Assembly: GCA_905215325.1 (NCBI GenBank) | Contig: CAJMPP010000023.1 | Span: 1 to 41,411, forward strand | Direction: 5' to 3' | Source of the DNA: an uncultured bacterium | GTDB taxonomy: Bacteria; Actinomycetota; Coriobacteriia; Coriobacteriales; Eggerthellaceae | DNA: 41,411 bases | Program-made: the position numbers and the translations under genes | Part shown: in pieces, positions 31,546 to 41,058 of the stretch | How positions within the stretch are numbered: position 1 is the stretch's first letter | Layout: each line of letters opens with the position of its first letter | The notes under the pieces: model-generated | The model's database searches: none | Told to the model about the DNA's origin: nothing | What the model saw: only the letters and a program-made list of their open reading frames with translations

Positions 31546-33642
31546 ATGGAAATGTTCGAGTTCGTGTTGCTGTTGTTGGCGGCGGTGCTTGTCTCCGCCG
31601 TGCTCGACCAGGTCACCCCGCGCGTTTCGCTGCCGCTGGTGCAGATCGCGTTGGGCGTCGTCATCATCTTGTTGGTGGGCACGCCCGTCGACGTGGCGAT
31701 CGATCCCGAGCTGTTCCTTGTGCTGTTCATCGCTCCTTTGCTGTTCGACGAATCGCGGCATGCAAGCAAGCGTGGGCTATGGGACAACAAGGGGGCCATC
31801 GTGTCCCTTGCCGTCGGCCTGGTGCTCGCCACGGTTCTGGTGGTCGGCTTCGTGCTGAACTGGCTCGAGCCCTCCATCCCGCTTGCGGCGGCGTTTGCCC
31901 TGGGCGCGGCGTTGGGGCCCACCGATGCCGTGGCCGTCTCGGCCCTTGGCAAGGATATCAACCTGTCCAGCCGTCAGAAATCCCTGCTCTCCGGCGAGGC
32001 GCTCATCAACGACGCATCGGGCGTCGTGTCGTTCCAGTTCGCCATAGCGGCGGCCATCACGGGCTCGTTCTCCCTGGCCAACGCTGCGCAAAGCTTCGCC
32101 ATCAGCTTCTTTGGGGGCATTGCGGTCGGCCTGGTGGTGGGCTTGCTGGCGGTGCTGGCGCTCGGTGCCATCCGTAGCTATGGCTATGAGAGCATCACGG
32201 TGCACGTGGTATTCGAGGTTTTCACGCCCTTTATCACGTTCCTGGCTGCCGAGCATTTCGGTACGAGCGGCATCCTGGCTGTAGTAGCTGCCGGCCTGCT
32301 CATCGCGCTGATGCCGCATAAGCCAACGCCCGCCGCCGCGCGTCTGAAGCTTGCGTCGAACAGCGTGTGGGAGGCGCTCGTGTTCGTCATCAACGGCGTG
32401 GTGTTCGTCATGCTGGGCATGCAGCTGCCGAAGGCGGTCATGCCGTCGTGGCACAGCAGCGAGACCAGCTCGCTTCTGCTGTGCGCCTTGGTGCTGCTCG
32501 TCACGGCGCTGGTGGTTGGCGTTCGTTTCCTGTGGGTGCTTATCATGGAGCGCGTGCATCGCGGCTCCAAGCCGCGCACGGGCGGTCAGCTGGTGCGCGA
32601 TGCCCTGGTCACCACGCTTTCGGGTCCGAAGGGCGCCATCACGCTGTCCATCATCATGACCATCCCGTTCACCCTTTCCACGGGTGAGGCGTTCCCTCAG
32701 CGCGACAACCTGATCTTCCTGGCATCGGGCGTCATCCTGTGCACATTGCTGTTGGCGAACTTCGTGGTGCCGCTGCTTGCGCCGAAAGAGCAGGCCGACG
32801 AGCAGGATGACCAGGCGGTGAATGCGGCGCACATCGAGATCCTCAAGCGCGTCATCCGCCAAATGCGCGAGCAGAAGACGCCGACCAACGAGGCCGCCAC
32901 GCAAATCGTCGTCCGGCAGTACAGCGAGCGCATCAAGCGGCTGCGGCGCAAGAACACCTCCGCCCCTTGTCTGCTCGAGCTTCGCGCAACGGCCATCGAG
33001 CAGCAAAAGGCCCAGGTGGATAAGTATATCTGCGAAGGACGCATCTCCCGTGCCGAGGGCGAGCGCGAGATTGAGCGCCTTGAAAGCTCAAGGCGCACGC
33101 TGCTGCGCGCGCATACGCGTCGCCAGGCATTGGGCGAGGTATGGAGCCGCTTGAAGGTGGGCACCGTGCACACAGCGCGTCGCGTCGATCGCGCGGTTCG
33201 CCACGTGGTGGACGACGAAGCCCAGATCGAGCAGCATCGTCAGCTGCGCATCGAGCTGGAGGAATGCGCGCTTGCGTATTACAACCTGCGAATGACCGAC
33301 GAGAACCTCGAGATCGCCGACGGTGCGGGCGTGCTCGCGGCGGAATGCCGCTCAACGCTGGCGTTTTTGCGTGCGGCCAACGAGCCGGAGAAGCTGGCTG
33401 GGGCCAACGTCGCGGGCAGCGTCGTCGGCATGGACGCCGGCGGCATGCGCGGCGCGCTCGAGGGCATGGGCACGCAGAAGATCCAGGTGATCAAGGCGCG
33501 CGTGTCCGATGTGGAGGCAGATGCCCTGCGCATCGAGCTTGAGGAGATCCAGGCGATGCGCGATGAGGGCGTCATCAGCCGCGAGACGGCGCGCAACTTG
33601 CGCGAAGAAGTATACTTGCTTCAAATGACCATTGGAGATTAG
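31546..33642 (+). CDS. CPA1-family Na+/H+ (cation:proton) antiporter with long cytosolic tail
   Basis: 698 residues from the ATG at 31546, chosen because AAGGAAG lies 7 nt before it; ATG at 31540 and GTG at 31516 are in frame but worse placed. About 12 transmembrane segments span the first 400 residues. Conserved features include ALGPTDAVAVSALG near 120-140 and GEALINDASGVVSF near 155-170, where the ND pair binds the ion. The tail from 410 to 698 is helical and charged with coiled-coil character, longer than in minimal NhaP proteins, and may sense ions or regulators. The next gene starts 8 bp later. Confidence 0.9.
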   Translation: MEMFEFVLLLLAAVLVSAVLDQVTPRVSLPLVQIALGVVIILLVGTPVDVAIDPELFLVLFIAPLLFDESRHASKRGLWDNKGAIVSLAVGLVLATVLVVGFVLNWLEPSIPLAAAFALGAALGPTDAVAVSALGKDINLSSRQKSLLSGEALINDASGVVSFQFAIAAAITGSFSLANAAQSFAISFFGGIAVGLVVGLLAVLALGAIRSYGYESITVHVVFEVFTPFITFLAAEHFGTSGILAVVAAGLLIALMPHKPTPAAARLKLASNSVWEALVFVINGVVFVMLGMQLPKAVMPSWHSSETSSLLLCALVLLVTALVVGVRFLWVLIMERVHRGSKPRTGGQLVRDALVTTLSGPKGAITLSIIMTIPFTLSTGEAFPQRDNLIFLASGVILCTLLLANFVVPLLAPKEQADEQDDQAVNAAHIEILKRVIRQMREQKTPTNEAATQIVVRQYSERIKRLRRKNTSAPCLLELRATAIEQQKAQVDKYICEGRISRAEGEREIERLESSRRTLLRAHTRRQALGEVWSRLKVGTVHTARRVDRAVRHVVDDEAQIEQHRQLRIELEECALAYYNLRMTDENLEIADGAGVLAAECRSTLAFLRAANEPEKLAGANVAGSVVGMDAGGMRGALEGMGTQKIQVIKARVSDVEADALRIELEEIQAMRDEGVISRETARNLREEVYLLQMTIGD

Positions 33643-33649
33643 GAACCGA

Positions 33650-34285
33650 ATGAGCTCGTACACCACCATCGAGGGGCGTGCCGTCGCCGAGATAGAGGAG
33701 AAGAAAAGCCGATTCATCGCCAGCCTGGCCCATGTGGAGACCGAGGAAGAGGCGCTGGCGTTCCTCGAGGAGATCCGTGCGGCGAACCGCATGGCGCGTC
33801 ACAACGTGTATGCATATATTCTGCGTCAGGGCGGCGCGGGTGCCGCGGGGCGTGTTCGCTATTCCGACGATGGCGAACCTCAGAAGACCGCGGGCCTGCC
33901 CACCCTCGAGGTGCTGCAGCACGCGGGACTGACCGACGTGGTGTGCGTGGTCACGCGCTATTTCGGCGGCGTGCTGCTGGGCACGGGCGGCCTGGTTCGC
34001 GCCTACACCCAGTCAACTCAGGCGGGTATCGACGCCGCGCAGCTGGTGGTGGTGTCGCGTTGCGTGGATCTGCGTATCCGCATAGCGTACCCGCGCTACG
34101 AGCAGCTGATGCGTCTGGCGGAAGACCACGGCGCCAAGGTGCTGTCAACCGACTTCGCCGATGCGGTCACCATGAACCTGCGCATGCTCGATGGCACGCA
34201 GCAGCCTCTGCTCGATGCGCTGACGGCGCTGGAGCGAGGTCAAGAGGACGTGGAGGTAAGCGACCCTATAGACGCCGCGTTTTAA
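33650..34285 (+). CDS. YigZ/IMPACT-family protein
   Basis: 211 residues from the ATG at 33650. The first 125 residues hold the UPF0029/Impact-N domain: KKSRFIA, HNVYAYILR, YSDDGEPQKTAG and VTRYFGGVLLGTGGLVRAY are its signature strings. A smaller C-terminal domain (about 140-200) is typical of the YigZ form. The biochemical role is poorly defined; Impact proteins in eukaryotes act on translation control. It is close behind the antiporter gene and ends before a terminator. Confidence 0.93.
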   Translation: MSSYTTIEGRAVAEIEEKKSRFIASLAHVETEEEALAFLEEIRAANRMARHNVYAYILRQGGAGAAGRVRYSDDGEPQKTAGLPTLEVLQHAGLTDVVCVVTRYFGGVLLGTGGLVRAYTQSTQAGIDAAQLVVVSRCVDLRIRIAYPRYEQLMRLAEDHGAKVLSTDFADAVTMNLRMLDGTQQPLLDALTALERGQEDVEVSDPIDAAF

Positions 34286-34300
34286 CCTGGTGCTTCGGGC

Positions 34301-34329
34301 GCGGCGCCTTTGGTGCGCCGCCTTCTTTT
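34301..34329 (+). terminator. terminator of the YigZ-family gene
   Basis: GCGGCGC and GCGCCGC pair over 7 bp around a 7-nt loop, followed by CTTCTTTT. Confidence 0.6.
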
Positions 34330-34375
34330 GCAACGTTTTCCAGCAGGTGGGCTCTGCCGTCCCTTTCGGCGCAGC

Positions 34376-34392
34376 GCCTGCCGATGCAGGCG
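34376..34392 (-). terminator. hairpin after the LuxR gene
   Basis: CGCCTGC and GCAGGCG pair around a 4-nt loop just past the LuxR stop codon. It lacks a U-run. Confidence 0.35.
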
Positions 34393-34401
34393 TCCCCTCC
34401 C

Positions 34402-36291
34402 TTAGGACGTGTACTGGTCCATGAAGTCCAGGATCTCTTGGCGGGAGTGCAGGCCCGTTTTCGCGTAGATGCGCTTGATGTGGGCGTGCGCGGTGCTGGG
34501 GCTGATGTAAAGCTCCTCGGCAACGCGCTTCTGCGTCCAGCCCAGCGCGTACAGCGCAAGCACTTCCACCTCTCGATCGGAGAGCAGGAACTGGTTGCCC
34601 ATCTGCTCGGCGTTGTTTCTCATGGTGGCTTTGCGGATATCGGCTATGGAGTCGCCTTCATCGAGGCCCATCAGCCGCACCAGCCGCATCCCGTGTTTGG
34701 AGCCGGGCTGCGCGTTGCGGCCCTCGCCCGTCGCTTCGTCCTGATCGACGCTTTCGATGGGCATCACCCCCGCGCATTGCAAGGGGCTAGCGCCACCGGC
34801 GCCTACGGGCGCCGCGTTCGCGCAAGCGCTGCATTCGTTGTATGCGCTCGCGTTGTCGTTCAAGATGGTGAGCGCCTCCACGTTCGCCTGTGCTCGCGCC
34901 AGCTGTTTCTCCAAGCGCTCCATGCGGCGTACGTGCAGCTCGTGACGCTCATTGGCCTCGATGCAGGATACCTTGAGGAACTGGCCGAGCGCGACCTGTG
35001 TGGAGATGACCACGCAGGTCCCCATGATCGCGTTGATAAGCAGGTCGTTCGAGGAGAGCGACTGCGCGTCCATCAGCGTCACGCGAGCGATTGCGCGGCA
35101 GCCCAGCCACACGATATAGCCGCCCAGCGCATAGTAATACGGGTCGCGCCAGCCGAAGCTCATGAACGCGATGATGATGTACCAGGTGAACGCCACCAGC
35201 AGCGCGTTAAGCGTGGTGGTGAACACCGCGCCAATGTCCGGCATGCTGGGGAACGCCGCGTACAGCACCAGCGCGGCGCACGCGAATAACTCCAAGAGGA
35301 TGAACATGCCCACGGTCATCACGCGCTTGCGCTTGTGCATCATCATGGAAATGACGATGATGCAAATGCCAATGGTGAGCAGGGCATACGCGATGCGGGT
35401 AATCGGCTGGAATGCGATGGGCGTGCCGTCGGGGTATCCGCGCAAAAAGCCGTCCACGATGGAGAGCACGCCGATGCTCGTCGCCGTTGCCGTGAGGAAG
35501 CGCTTGCTCGACAGCAGCGTGGTGGCGAACCCGAAGAAGTCGTCGTTGGGCGTGAACGACTCGATGTCGTTCGCCAGCTTGTTCTTGCGAGCGCTCAGCA
35601 TGCAGGGGAACTGCAGAAAGGTGAGTGCGGCGGCGAGGTAGAAGCCGTACTCACCTATCAGCGAGCAGATGTAGATCTCCACTTCGCTGATGGCAAGGGC
35701 GCTGAACACGTACAGCACAGCGGTGGTGCTGCCGCATCCGCGAGCGCGGCGCAGCCAGTAGAAGATGGAGAACGAACCGAAGAACGTGACGGCAACGCAA
35801 AGCCAGTAGTGCACGTTCGGCGAGAAGATTCCTGCAAGGTGGATCAGGGGAATCAGCAGCACGCACAGTGTCTCCAATGCAATGCACGTGCGCATGATGC
35901 GGTTGGTCGCGCGTTTCTTCAGACGGATCTTCCGCGTTCCGATGATTGCCAGGATGATGGCCATGATCGCAAGCGCCACGAGCATGGCGCCATCAGTGAA
36001 TATGCCCTCGTCGGTGTGGGTGTAGCTGCCGTAGCCGGCGACGATGAGGCCGGCGCGCGCAAAGCACAGGCCCAAGATGGAGGGGATGAGCGGGATGTAC
36101 AGGCTGAGCAGCTTCATGCCGGTTGGCATGGGGTTGGAGGCATCGTCGGGCACAAGGTGATCCGTGCGCGTTTGAGCGCTCGGCTCCGCCCCGACGGTGT
36201 CCGAGACATTTGTCGGTTGTCCGGAGGCGGATGCCCCTCCCTGCCCTTGTACGCGCCGAGCGATTGAATCGCCCGCTTCGTTGATCCTCAC
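34402..36291 (-). CDS. membrane-bound LuxR-family transcriptional regulator
   Basis: 629 residues from a GTG at 36291, chosen because AGGAGG lies 5 nt before it; upstream in-frame starts have no such site. After a soluble N-terminus of about 60 residues come about 12 transmembrane helices (to about residue 430). A probable coiled linker follows (HVRRMERLEKQLARAQANVEAL). The C-terminal LuxR helix-turn-helix (LSDREVEVLALYALGWTQKRVAEEL and the STAHAHIKRIYAK recognition part) is at about 560-625. Such regulators are abundant in Eggerthellaceae and often control neighbouring respiratory or metabolic genes. The CCCTCAAAGAGGG motif between it and the divergent gene is a candidate target. Confidence 0.93.
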   Translation of the reverse strand: MRINEAGDSIARRVQGQGGASASGQPTNVSDTVGAEPSAQTRTDHLVPDDASNPMPTGMKLLSLYIPLIPSILGLCFARAGLIVAGYGSYTHTDEGIFTDGAMLVALAIMAIILAIIGTRKIRLKKRATNRIMRTCIALETLCVLLIPLIHLAGIFSPNVHYWLCVAVTFFGSFSIFYWLRRARGCGSTTAVLYVFSALAISEVEIYICSLIGEYGFYLAAALTFLQFPCMLSARKNKLANDIESFTPNDDFFGFATTLLSSKRFLTATATSIGVLSIVDGFLRGYPDGTPIAFQPITRIAYALLTIGICIIVISMMMHKRKRVMTVGMFILLELFACAALVLYAAFPSMPDIGAVFTTTLNALLVAFTWYIIIAFMSFGWRDPYYYALGGYIVWLGCRAIARVTLMDAQSLSSNDLLINAIMGTCVVISTQVALGQFLKVSCIEANERHELHVRRMERLEKQLARAQANVEALTILNDNASAYNECSACANAAPVGAGGASPLQCAGVMPIESVDQDEATGEGRNAQPGSKHGMRLVRLMGLDEGDSIADIRKATMRNNAEQMGNQFLLSDREVEVLALYALGWTQKRVAEELYISPSTAHAHIKRIYAKTGLHSRQEILDFMDQYTS

Positions 36292-36371
36292 TGGTCCTCC
36301 TGGTTTATGCAGCGCGATTTGCCAGGTGGCCGCCCCTCTCCCCAAAAGGCCGGCTTGCTTGTTCGCAAATT

Positions 36372-36384
36372 CCCTCAAAGAGGG
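36372..36384. promoter_or_regulatory. operator-like palindrome between LuxR and NifU-like genes
   Basis: CCCTC-AAA-GAGGG followed by TATGC lies 81 bp from the LuxR start and 85 bp from the NifU-like start. The same core recurs twice upstream of the AOR gene and its neighbour (40961-40980, 41059-41078). This distribution suggests a shared regulator. Confidence 0.65.
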
Positions 36385-36468
36385 TATGCGCGAAACGCCA
36401 TGTCCGCCATCATAACATATGGGAAATATCGCATAGTAACAGCAACGTTAACTGTAGGGGGTATCGAT

Positions 36469-37128
36469 ATGGCGAACGAGCAGGAAATCACGTTCGATGA
36501 GCCGGATGAGGGTCGCGACATCTATCACGAGCCGGACGACCGTGCGCTCATCCGCACGAAGGATGTGTACCAAACAGAGCTGGACAACGGCGTGGAAGGC
36601 TACTCGGAAACGATGCTCGCCATCGTGGCGAACTTCAAGAACGCCGGCAAGCCCGAGGGCTTCAACGTGCAGAGCATGGTGGGCAAGTCGAAGCGCGGCG
36701 AAGTGGCGTTGCGCCTGTTCGCGGTGGTCGACGACTCCGTTGCCGACCCGGTGTTCGTGAAGGTGGGCTTCAAAAGCCGCGGGTGCCTGGCCATGACCGG
36801 CTGTGCAAGCGCCATCTGCTCCATGATCGAGGGCAAAACGTTCTCGCAGGCGTTGGCGCTGACACCCAAGGACGTGGAGCTTGCGGTCGACGGCGTGCCG
36901 AAGGGCAAGGGGCATACCACCCTGTTCGCCATCGAGGCTGTGCGCGGCCTGGTGGGCGACTGGATGTACCGTTGCGGCATGTCGCTTGCGGAGATGGACG
37001 AGAAGCTGCCCTGCGACGAGATGTCGGTGGCGTGCCTGATGTGCGAGCATTGCAGCCTGCGCGACACGCGCGTCGAGATGAGGGTTAACGAGGCCATCGC
37101 GAAGCAGAAGGCCGGCGAGGCGAAATGA
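36469..37128 (+). CDS. NifU-N-like Fe-S scaffold-type protein with altered Cys pattern
   Basis: 219 residues from the ATG at 36469, with AGGGGG 8 nt before. The block VFVKVGFKSRGCLAMTGCAS...EGKTFSQAL and the later KGHTTLFAIEAVRGLVGDW align by eye with the IscU/NifU N-terminal domain (GCG..ASSS..GK, then KIHC). C106, C112 and C117 are present, but where the family has a third ligand Cys after K-x-H there is Thr. A C-terminal CLMCEHC adds cysteines instead. It may therefore carry an Fe-S cluster in a non-standard way or have another role. Overlaps the next gene by 4 nt. Confidence 0.65.
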   Translation: MANEQEITFDEPDEGRDIYHEPDDRALIRTKDVYQTELDNGVEGYSETMLAIVANFKNAGKPEGFNVQSMVGKSKRGEVALRLFAVVDDSVADPVFVKVGFKSRGCLAMTGCASAICSMIEGKTFSQALALTPKDVELAVDGVPKGKGHTTLFAIEAVRGLVGDWMYRCGMSLAEMDEKLPCDEMSVACLMCEHCSLRDTRVEMRVNEAIAKQKAGEAK

Positions 37129-38351
37129 GCGAGCAGATGAAGACGGCCGGAGAGCCTCTGGGCCAGGATATCGTTTCGGAATCCGCAGAATCGGCGGCGG
37201 GGGAGGTTGCTGCCAACCAGGGCGTTGCAGCCGCTGGGAATGCGGAAGCTGCCGCAGCCGGCGTCGATGAGGCACCTGAAGGGGAAGCCGCTGACGAGCC
37301 TACGGAAGAGGAGCTTGCGGCCGCACGCGAGCTGGCCGAGAACAACGCGCTTGCCGATGTGTTCGACGACGTGCGCAAGCAGTCGGCCGACAGCCACCTG
37401 GTCACGCCTGAGCGTTGGCCCGAGATCGGCTTGGTGCCCGAGCACATGACGGACGAGGACTTCGAGATGTTCGTATACGAATGGCTCGAGGATTATCAGG
37501 CGAAGCACAAGGACGAGATCGAGGCGGAACGCGCCGCCGAGCGCGCGAAGGCCGCCGCGGTGCGTTCCGCCACCCGTGCGGTGGGCGTGCCCCCGAAGAT
37601 CCCGAACCGCCGCTTGGCGCAGATCGAGGCCGACAACGAGGCGAAGGCGGCCGATGCCGCCGACAAGGCGCCGGAAGCCGTTGAGGATTCCATTGAAGTC
37701 GAATCCGCCGCGGGCGTCGATGCCTCCTCGCAGTCCGGCAACGCTGCGGAATCCGCTGAAAGCGCCGCCGTCGCCGCAACGCCTGCAACGTCCGAGCCCG
37801 CCCCGGCTTCCCCTGATGACGCAGCCGAAGACGAGCAGCCCGTCGAGGACGACAGGAGCCCCTTCGCCGGCCTGCGCATTCCCGAAGGCTATCGCCTTGA
37901 GCAGGTTGAGGGCGAATGGGTGCTCGTGGAGGACGAGAACGCTGCGCCCGTGCGCAAGGAGATCAAGTGTAACCGCATCAAGGCGCTCGTGGGCATGCAC
38001 AGTTATTACCTGTACGATGAAACGCTCATGACCGCCAGCTACGCGCGCTGGGCGTTCCTGGCCGCCGAGGATAACCCGGTGGTCACGTTCGTCGAGTGCG
38101 TGCGCGAGGATTCGCGCGTGTACCCGCGCCCTTATGCCGCCGAGTGCCTGAAGAACCCGCCCTTCCACATGACCGACGAGCAGATCGAGGAAACGTGGCG
38201 GACCGTGCGCGATTCCGGCAACTATCCGGACATCGAGCGCACCGAGGCATCCAACGGCGACGTGTACTACTACTCAACGAAATACCTGCAGCCTGGTTTC
38301 GCTGCATCGTTGGCGGAGTTTAGCTCCGTGGAGCGTCCGGCCAGCGTGTAA
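37125..38351 (+). CDS. acidic hypothetical protein coupled to the NifU-like gene
   Basis: 408 residues. The start overlaps the previous stop codon (ATGA), so the two are translationally coupled. Residues 1-60 and about 165-245 are low-complexity, rich in Ala, Glu, Ser and Pro. Two ordered parts remain: about 70-115 (a helix-rich segment with PEHMTDEDFEMFVYEWLEDY) and 250-408 (beta-rich, with IPEGYRLEQVEGEWVLVEDE and many Tyr). No known domain is recognised. It is probably a soluble cytoplasmic partner of the NifU-like protein. Confidence 0.72.
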   Translation: MSEQMKTAGEPLGQDIVSESAESAAGEVAANQGVAAAGNAEAAAAGVDEAPEGEAADEPTEEELAAARELAENNALADVFDDVRKQSADSHLVTPERWPEIGLVPEHMTDEDFEMFVYEWLEDYQAKHKDEIEAERAAERAKAAAVRSATRAVGVPPKIPNRRLAQIEADNEAKAADAADKAPEAVEDSIEVESAAGVDASSQSGNAAESAESAAVAATPATSEPAPASPDDAAEDEQPVEDDRSPFAGLRIPEGYRLEQVEGEWVLVEDENAAPVRKEIKCNRIKALVGMHSYYLYDETLMTASYARWAFLAAEDNPVVTFVECVREDSRVYPRPYAAECLKNPPFHMTDEQIEETWRTVRDSGNYPDIERTEASNGDVYYYSTKYLQPGFAASLAEFSSVERPASV

Positions 38352-38387
38352 GGTGTGAGCTGCAGTAGCTATACCGGCAACGTAAAA

Positions 38388-38420
38388 CGCCCCGAGCGGT
38401 TTCGCTCGGGGCGCATTTTT
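38388..38420 (+). terminator. terminator of the NifU-like operon
   Basis: CGCCCCGAGCG and its complement form a perfect 11-bp stem with a 4-nt loop, followed by CATTTTTT. Confidence 0.9.
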
Positions 38421-38638
38421 TGCGAAGGGGTGTCTTCCGCTCGTTTCGCATCTTCTCTTCTTGCGTCCCCGCAAAAGGGCGTCTCCTGAAATCTGCGCCA
38501 GCTTTTTGGGACAGCGAGATCGTTTCTCCTTGGCTCATGCCGACCGACTTGGGAAAACGGCGGAATGCGGACGGGTTCCTTATTCCATAACCGCAGAAGC
38601 CTGCGCTTGCGCATGCCGGAATCGCCCTTGAACGCAAA
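38421..38638. other. intergenic stretch between convergent operons
   Basis: About 220 bp between two facing terminators with no gene I can support. The minus-strand translation (with PKSWRRFQETPFCGD) has odd Arg/Trp-rich composition and no ribosome-binding site. It may be a dispersed non-coding repeat, but this cannot be tested within the window. Confidence 0.4.
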
Positions 38639-38670
38639 AACGCCCCCGTTGCGCAGACAACGGGGGCGTT
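38639..38670 (-). terminator. terminator of the AOR-family gene
   Basis: AACGCCCCCGTTG pairs over 13 bp with its complement around a 6-nt loop; on the minus strand TTTTTGCG follows. It lies 45 bp past the AOR stop codon. Confidence 0.9.
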
Positions 38671-38714
38671 CGCGATTCAAGCTTGCTTGCTGGCAGTCGC
38701 TATCGGTTTAGCGC

Positions 38715-40853
38715 TTACGGCAGCATGTTCAGGCCTTGCAGCTCGGCCTTGACGTCGTCCATGCCGTAGTAGTCCAGGCAGTCCGCCGTCGGGCAGCCCT
38801 TCTCGGAATCCCAGCCGAACTTCTCGTACAGCATGGTCAGGGCCTTCTGGAAGTCTTCCTTGTCCATCTTGATGGTGCCCTCGGTGAACGCCTGCTTGTC
38901 CGGGTCGGTCGTGAACGGCCACTCGGTTACGACGTCGTGGACGTGACGGAAGTCGTTGCAGCCCATCTTGCCGTCCTTGTCCTTCATGCCGCGAACGGTG
39001 TTGGCGCGCTGCAGCGTCATGATCTTCGCGCCGGCCTTGTACAGGTCGTCGGTGGTCACGTCCTCGCCGGTGACGGCCTTGAAGAACTTCGCCTCCAGGT
39101 CCAGGTCGCCGCGGTAGTCGCGGGTCTTCGACGGGCTCATGGCCATCGGCCACACCCAGTTGCACAGCGTCAGCGAGTCGTGCAGCACGTCGGTGACGAT
39201 GGACCACCAGGCGAAGTTGGCCTTGTGCTCGTTCATGGGCGTGTAGTTCTTGTCCGGATCGCATGCGTCCTCGCCGCCCCACAGCTCGGCTGCGATTTGC
39301 TTCTTCAGATCAATGGGCAGGCCGCAACCCTGGAAGTTGACGGCGGAGTGGATCATGTCGTCGCGGTTGAACATCATGTTGTACAGCAGGCCCACCTGAC
39401 CGAAGCACTCATGTGCATGGTGCACAGGCCAGCCACGGTAGTTGATCAGGCAGGATGCGGTGGTGTCGAACCACTCCATGTCGTCCCAGCGCGGGCACCA
39501 CACGATCGGGCCATAGGCGACATAGGACATCTCGTTATCGTTCTGGGCGATGTGCTTGAGCAGCTCGACCATGATGGTGGGGTCGTTCTTTTCGAACTTC
39601 TCCCAGTCGAACATGTTATACTCGGCCTCGGGCAGCACCTTCTTGAACGTGCCCTTGGCGATGCAGCGGGCGATGTCGCGGTAGATCTGCGCGTAGTTGC
39701 ACCACAGGCCCAGGTCGTCCATCGTGGAGCCGATGACCTGGTCCCAGATCAGGCAATCCTCGGAGTCGGCCTTCACCGTCGTGTGCTTGCCCAGGATCTT
39801 GAGCATATAGTACTTGAACGGGAAGTTCGGCACGCAGGTGTTGCCGGTGATCTCGTAGCCGCCGTTCTTCTTCACGCTGGGCACGCGCATATCGGAGTAG
39901 CAGTGAATCGGGCAGCTGTGGCAGCCGTTCATCTTGATGGTGTATTTCTCGGCCTCGGGGCCTTCGTCCTTGGTGGACTTCATGCAGCGGTAGCCGACGG
40001 TGTTGATCTCGCCGGGCTTCGGTTCGCCGGTCTCGATCGGCTCGCCCTCGGCGTCGGCCCAGTACAAGCCGTTGCGCGCGGTCCAACGGGAGCCCTTGTC
40101 GTAGTACTCGGCCCATTCCTGCTGGGTGGACGGCACGACGTGGTTGTTGTTGGAGCCGACGATCTCGCGCAGCATGTAGTCGGACAGCTCGGCCAGGGCC
40201 TTCGGGTCCTTGACGTTCACGCTGCCGTTGCCCTCGACGACCAGGGCCTTGAGCTTCTTGGAGCCCATGATGGTGCCCAGGCCGGCGCCGGCGGAGTGGT
40301 TACGGGAGTTCATCATGCAGGCGTAAGGGATCAAGTTCTCGCCGGCAGGGCCGATGGTCGCCACGCAGGCGCGGTTGCCCTCGAGGCGGTTCAAAGCCTC
40401 GGTGGTGGAACGGGTGCCCATGCCCCAGACGAAGGAGGCGTCCTTGACCTCGACCTGGTCGTCCTTGATGTGCAGGTACACCGGCTTGTCGGACTTGCCC
40501 TCGATGATGATGGCATCGTATCCAGCCAGCTTGATGCGAGCACCGAGCATGCCGCCGCAGTGCGCATCGACGACCTGATGGTCGGTGGTGTAGGTGGACA
40601 GGAAGCTGATGGTGGTGCGGCCAGCCAGCGGCACGCCGGAGGCGGTCAGCGGGCCGACGGCGTAAACGATCTTGGACTCCTCGGCCAGAGGATCGGTGCC
40701 AGCGGGCACCTCGTCGTACATGATCTTGTTGGCAAGGCCCATGCCGCCGATGTATTCCTTATAAGGTGCGGTGGACTCGGTGGTGATGCTGCCCGTCGTC
40801 AGATTGACGCGCAGGATCTTGCCGGCCCAGCCGTATGACTTCTCGTCAGCCAT
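38715..40853 (-). CDS. aldehyde ferredoxin oxidoreductase (AOR)-family tungsten/molybdenum enzyme
   Basis: 712 residues from the ATG at 40853, with GGAG 7 nt before. The N-terminal beta-rich domain (WAGKILRVNLTTG, GGMGLANKIMYDE) and GPAGENL motif are typical of AOR. Cluster ligands are C311, C314, C318 (CHSCPIHC) and C510 (NFQGC), close to positions 288, 291, 295 and 494 of the Pyrococcus enzyme. AOR enzymes hold a bis-pyranopterin W (or Mo) and one [4Fe-4S], oxidising aldehydes or, in some branches, reducing aromatic substrates. No signal peptide is seen. A divergent gene encodes a Tat-signal protein that may be its partner. Confidence 0.9.
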   Translation of the reverse strand: MADEKSYGWAGKILRVNLTTGSITTESTAPYKEYIGGMGLANKIMYDEVPAGTDPLAEESKIVYAVGPLTASGVPLAGRTTISFLSTYTTDHQVVDAHCGGMLGARIKLAGYDAIIIEGKSDKPVYLHIKDDQVEVKDASFVWGMGTRSTTEALNRLEGNRACVATIGPAGENLIPYACMMNSRNHSAGAGLGTIMGSKKLKALVVEGNGSVNVKDPKALAELSDYMLREIVGSNNNHVVPSTQQEWAEYYDKGSRWTARNGLYWADAEGEPIETGEPKPGEINTVGYRCMKSTKDEGPEAEKYTIKMNGCHSCPIHCYSDMRVPSVKKNGGYEITGNTCVPNFPFKYYMLKILGKHTTVKADSEDCLIWDQVIGSTMDDLGLWCNYAQIYRDIARCIAKGTFKKVLPEAEYNMFDWEKFEKNDPTIMVELLKHIAQNDNEMSYVAYGPIVWCPRWDDMEWFDTTASCLINYRGWPVHHAHECFGQVGLLYNMMFNRDDMIHSAVNFQGCGLPIDLKKQIAAELWGGEDACDPDKNYTPMNEHKANFAWWSIVTDVLHDSLTLCNWVWPMAMSPSKTRDYRGDLDLEAKFFKAVTGEDVTTDDLYKAGAKIMTLQRANTVRGMKDKDGKMGCNDFRHVHDVVTEWPFTTDPDKQAFTEGTIKMDKEDFQKALTMLYEKFGWDSEKGCPTADCLDYYGMDDVKAELQGLNMLP

Positions 40854-40960
40854 GTTGCATCTCCAAATCTCTTCTCGATACATGCGTTGCGTGACATGTC
40901 GGGCGATTCGGGTGCAGACGACAATTCGTCACTGGGCAGTGTTGCGCACCGTATGAACCG

Positions 40961-40980
40961 GGTATCCCCTCTTTGAGGGT
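40961..40980. promoter_or_regulatory. left arm of operator pair, AOR side
   Basis: GGTATCCCCTCTTTGAGGGT contains the palindrome CCCTCTTTGAGGG. Its inverted partner lies at 41059-41078. The GATACC end points toward the AOR gene, whose start is 108 bp away. Confidence 0.7.
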
Positions 40981-41058
40981 AATTTATGGAAATGGCCTGG
41001 TAAACGGCGAGTGGATTCGATTTTCCGGCGAATGAGGGGGGCAAATTCGACTGCATTG

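Noticed and set aside
38320..38680. Minus-strand frames of about 100 codons between convergent terminators
   Set aside because: They run through both terminators, lack ribosome-binding sites and have an atypical Arg-rich composition.
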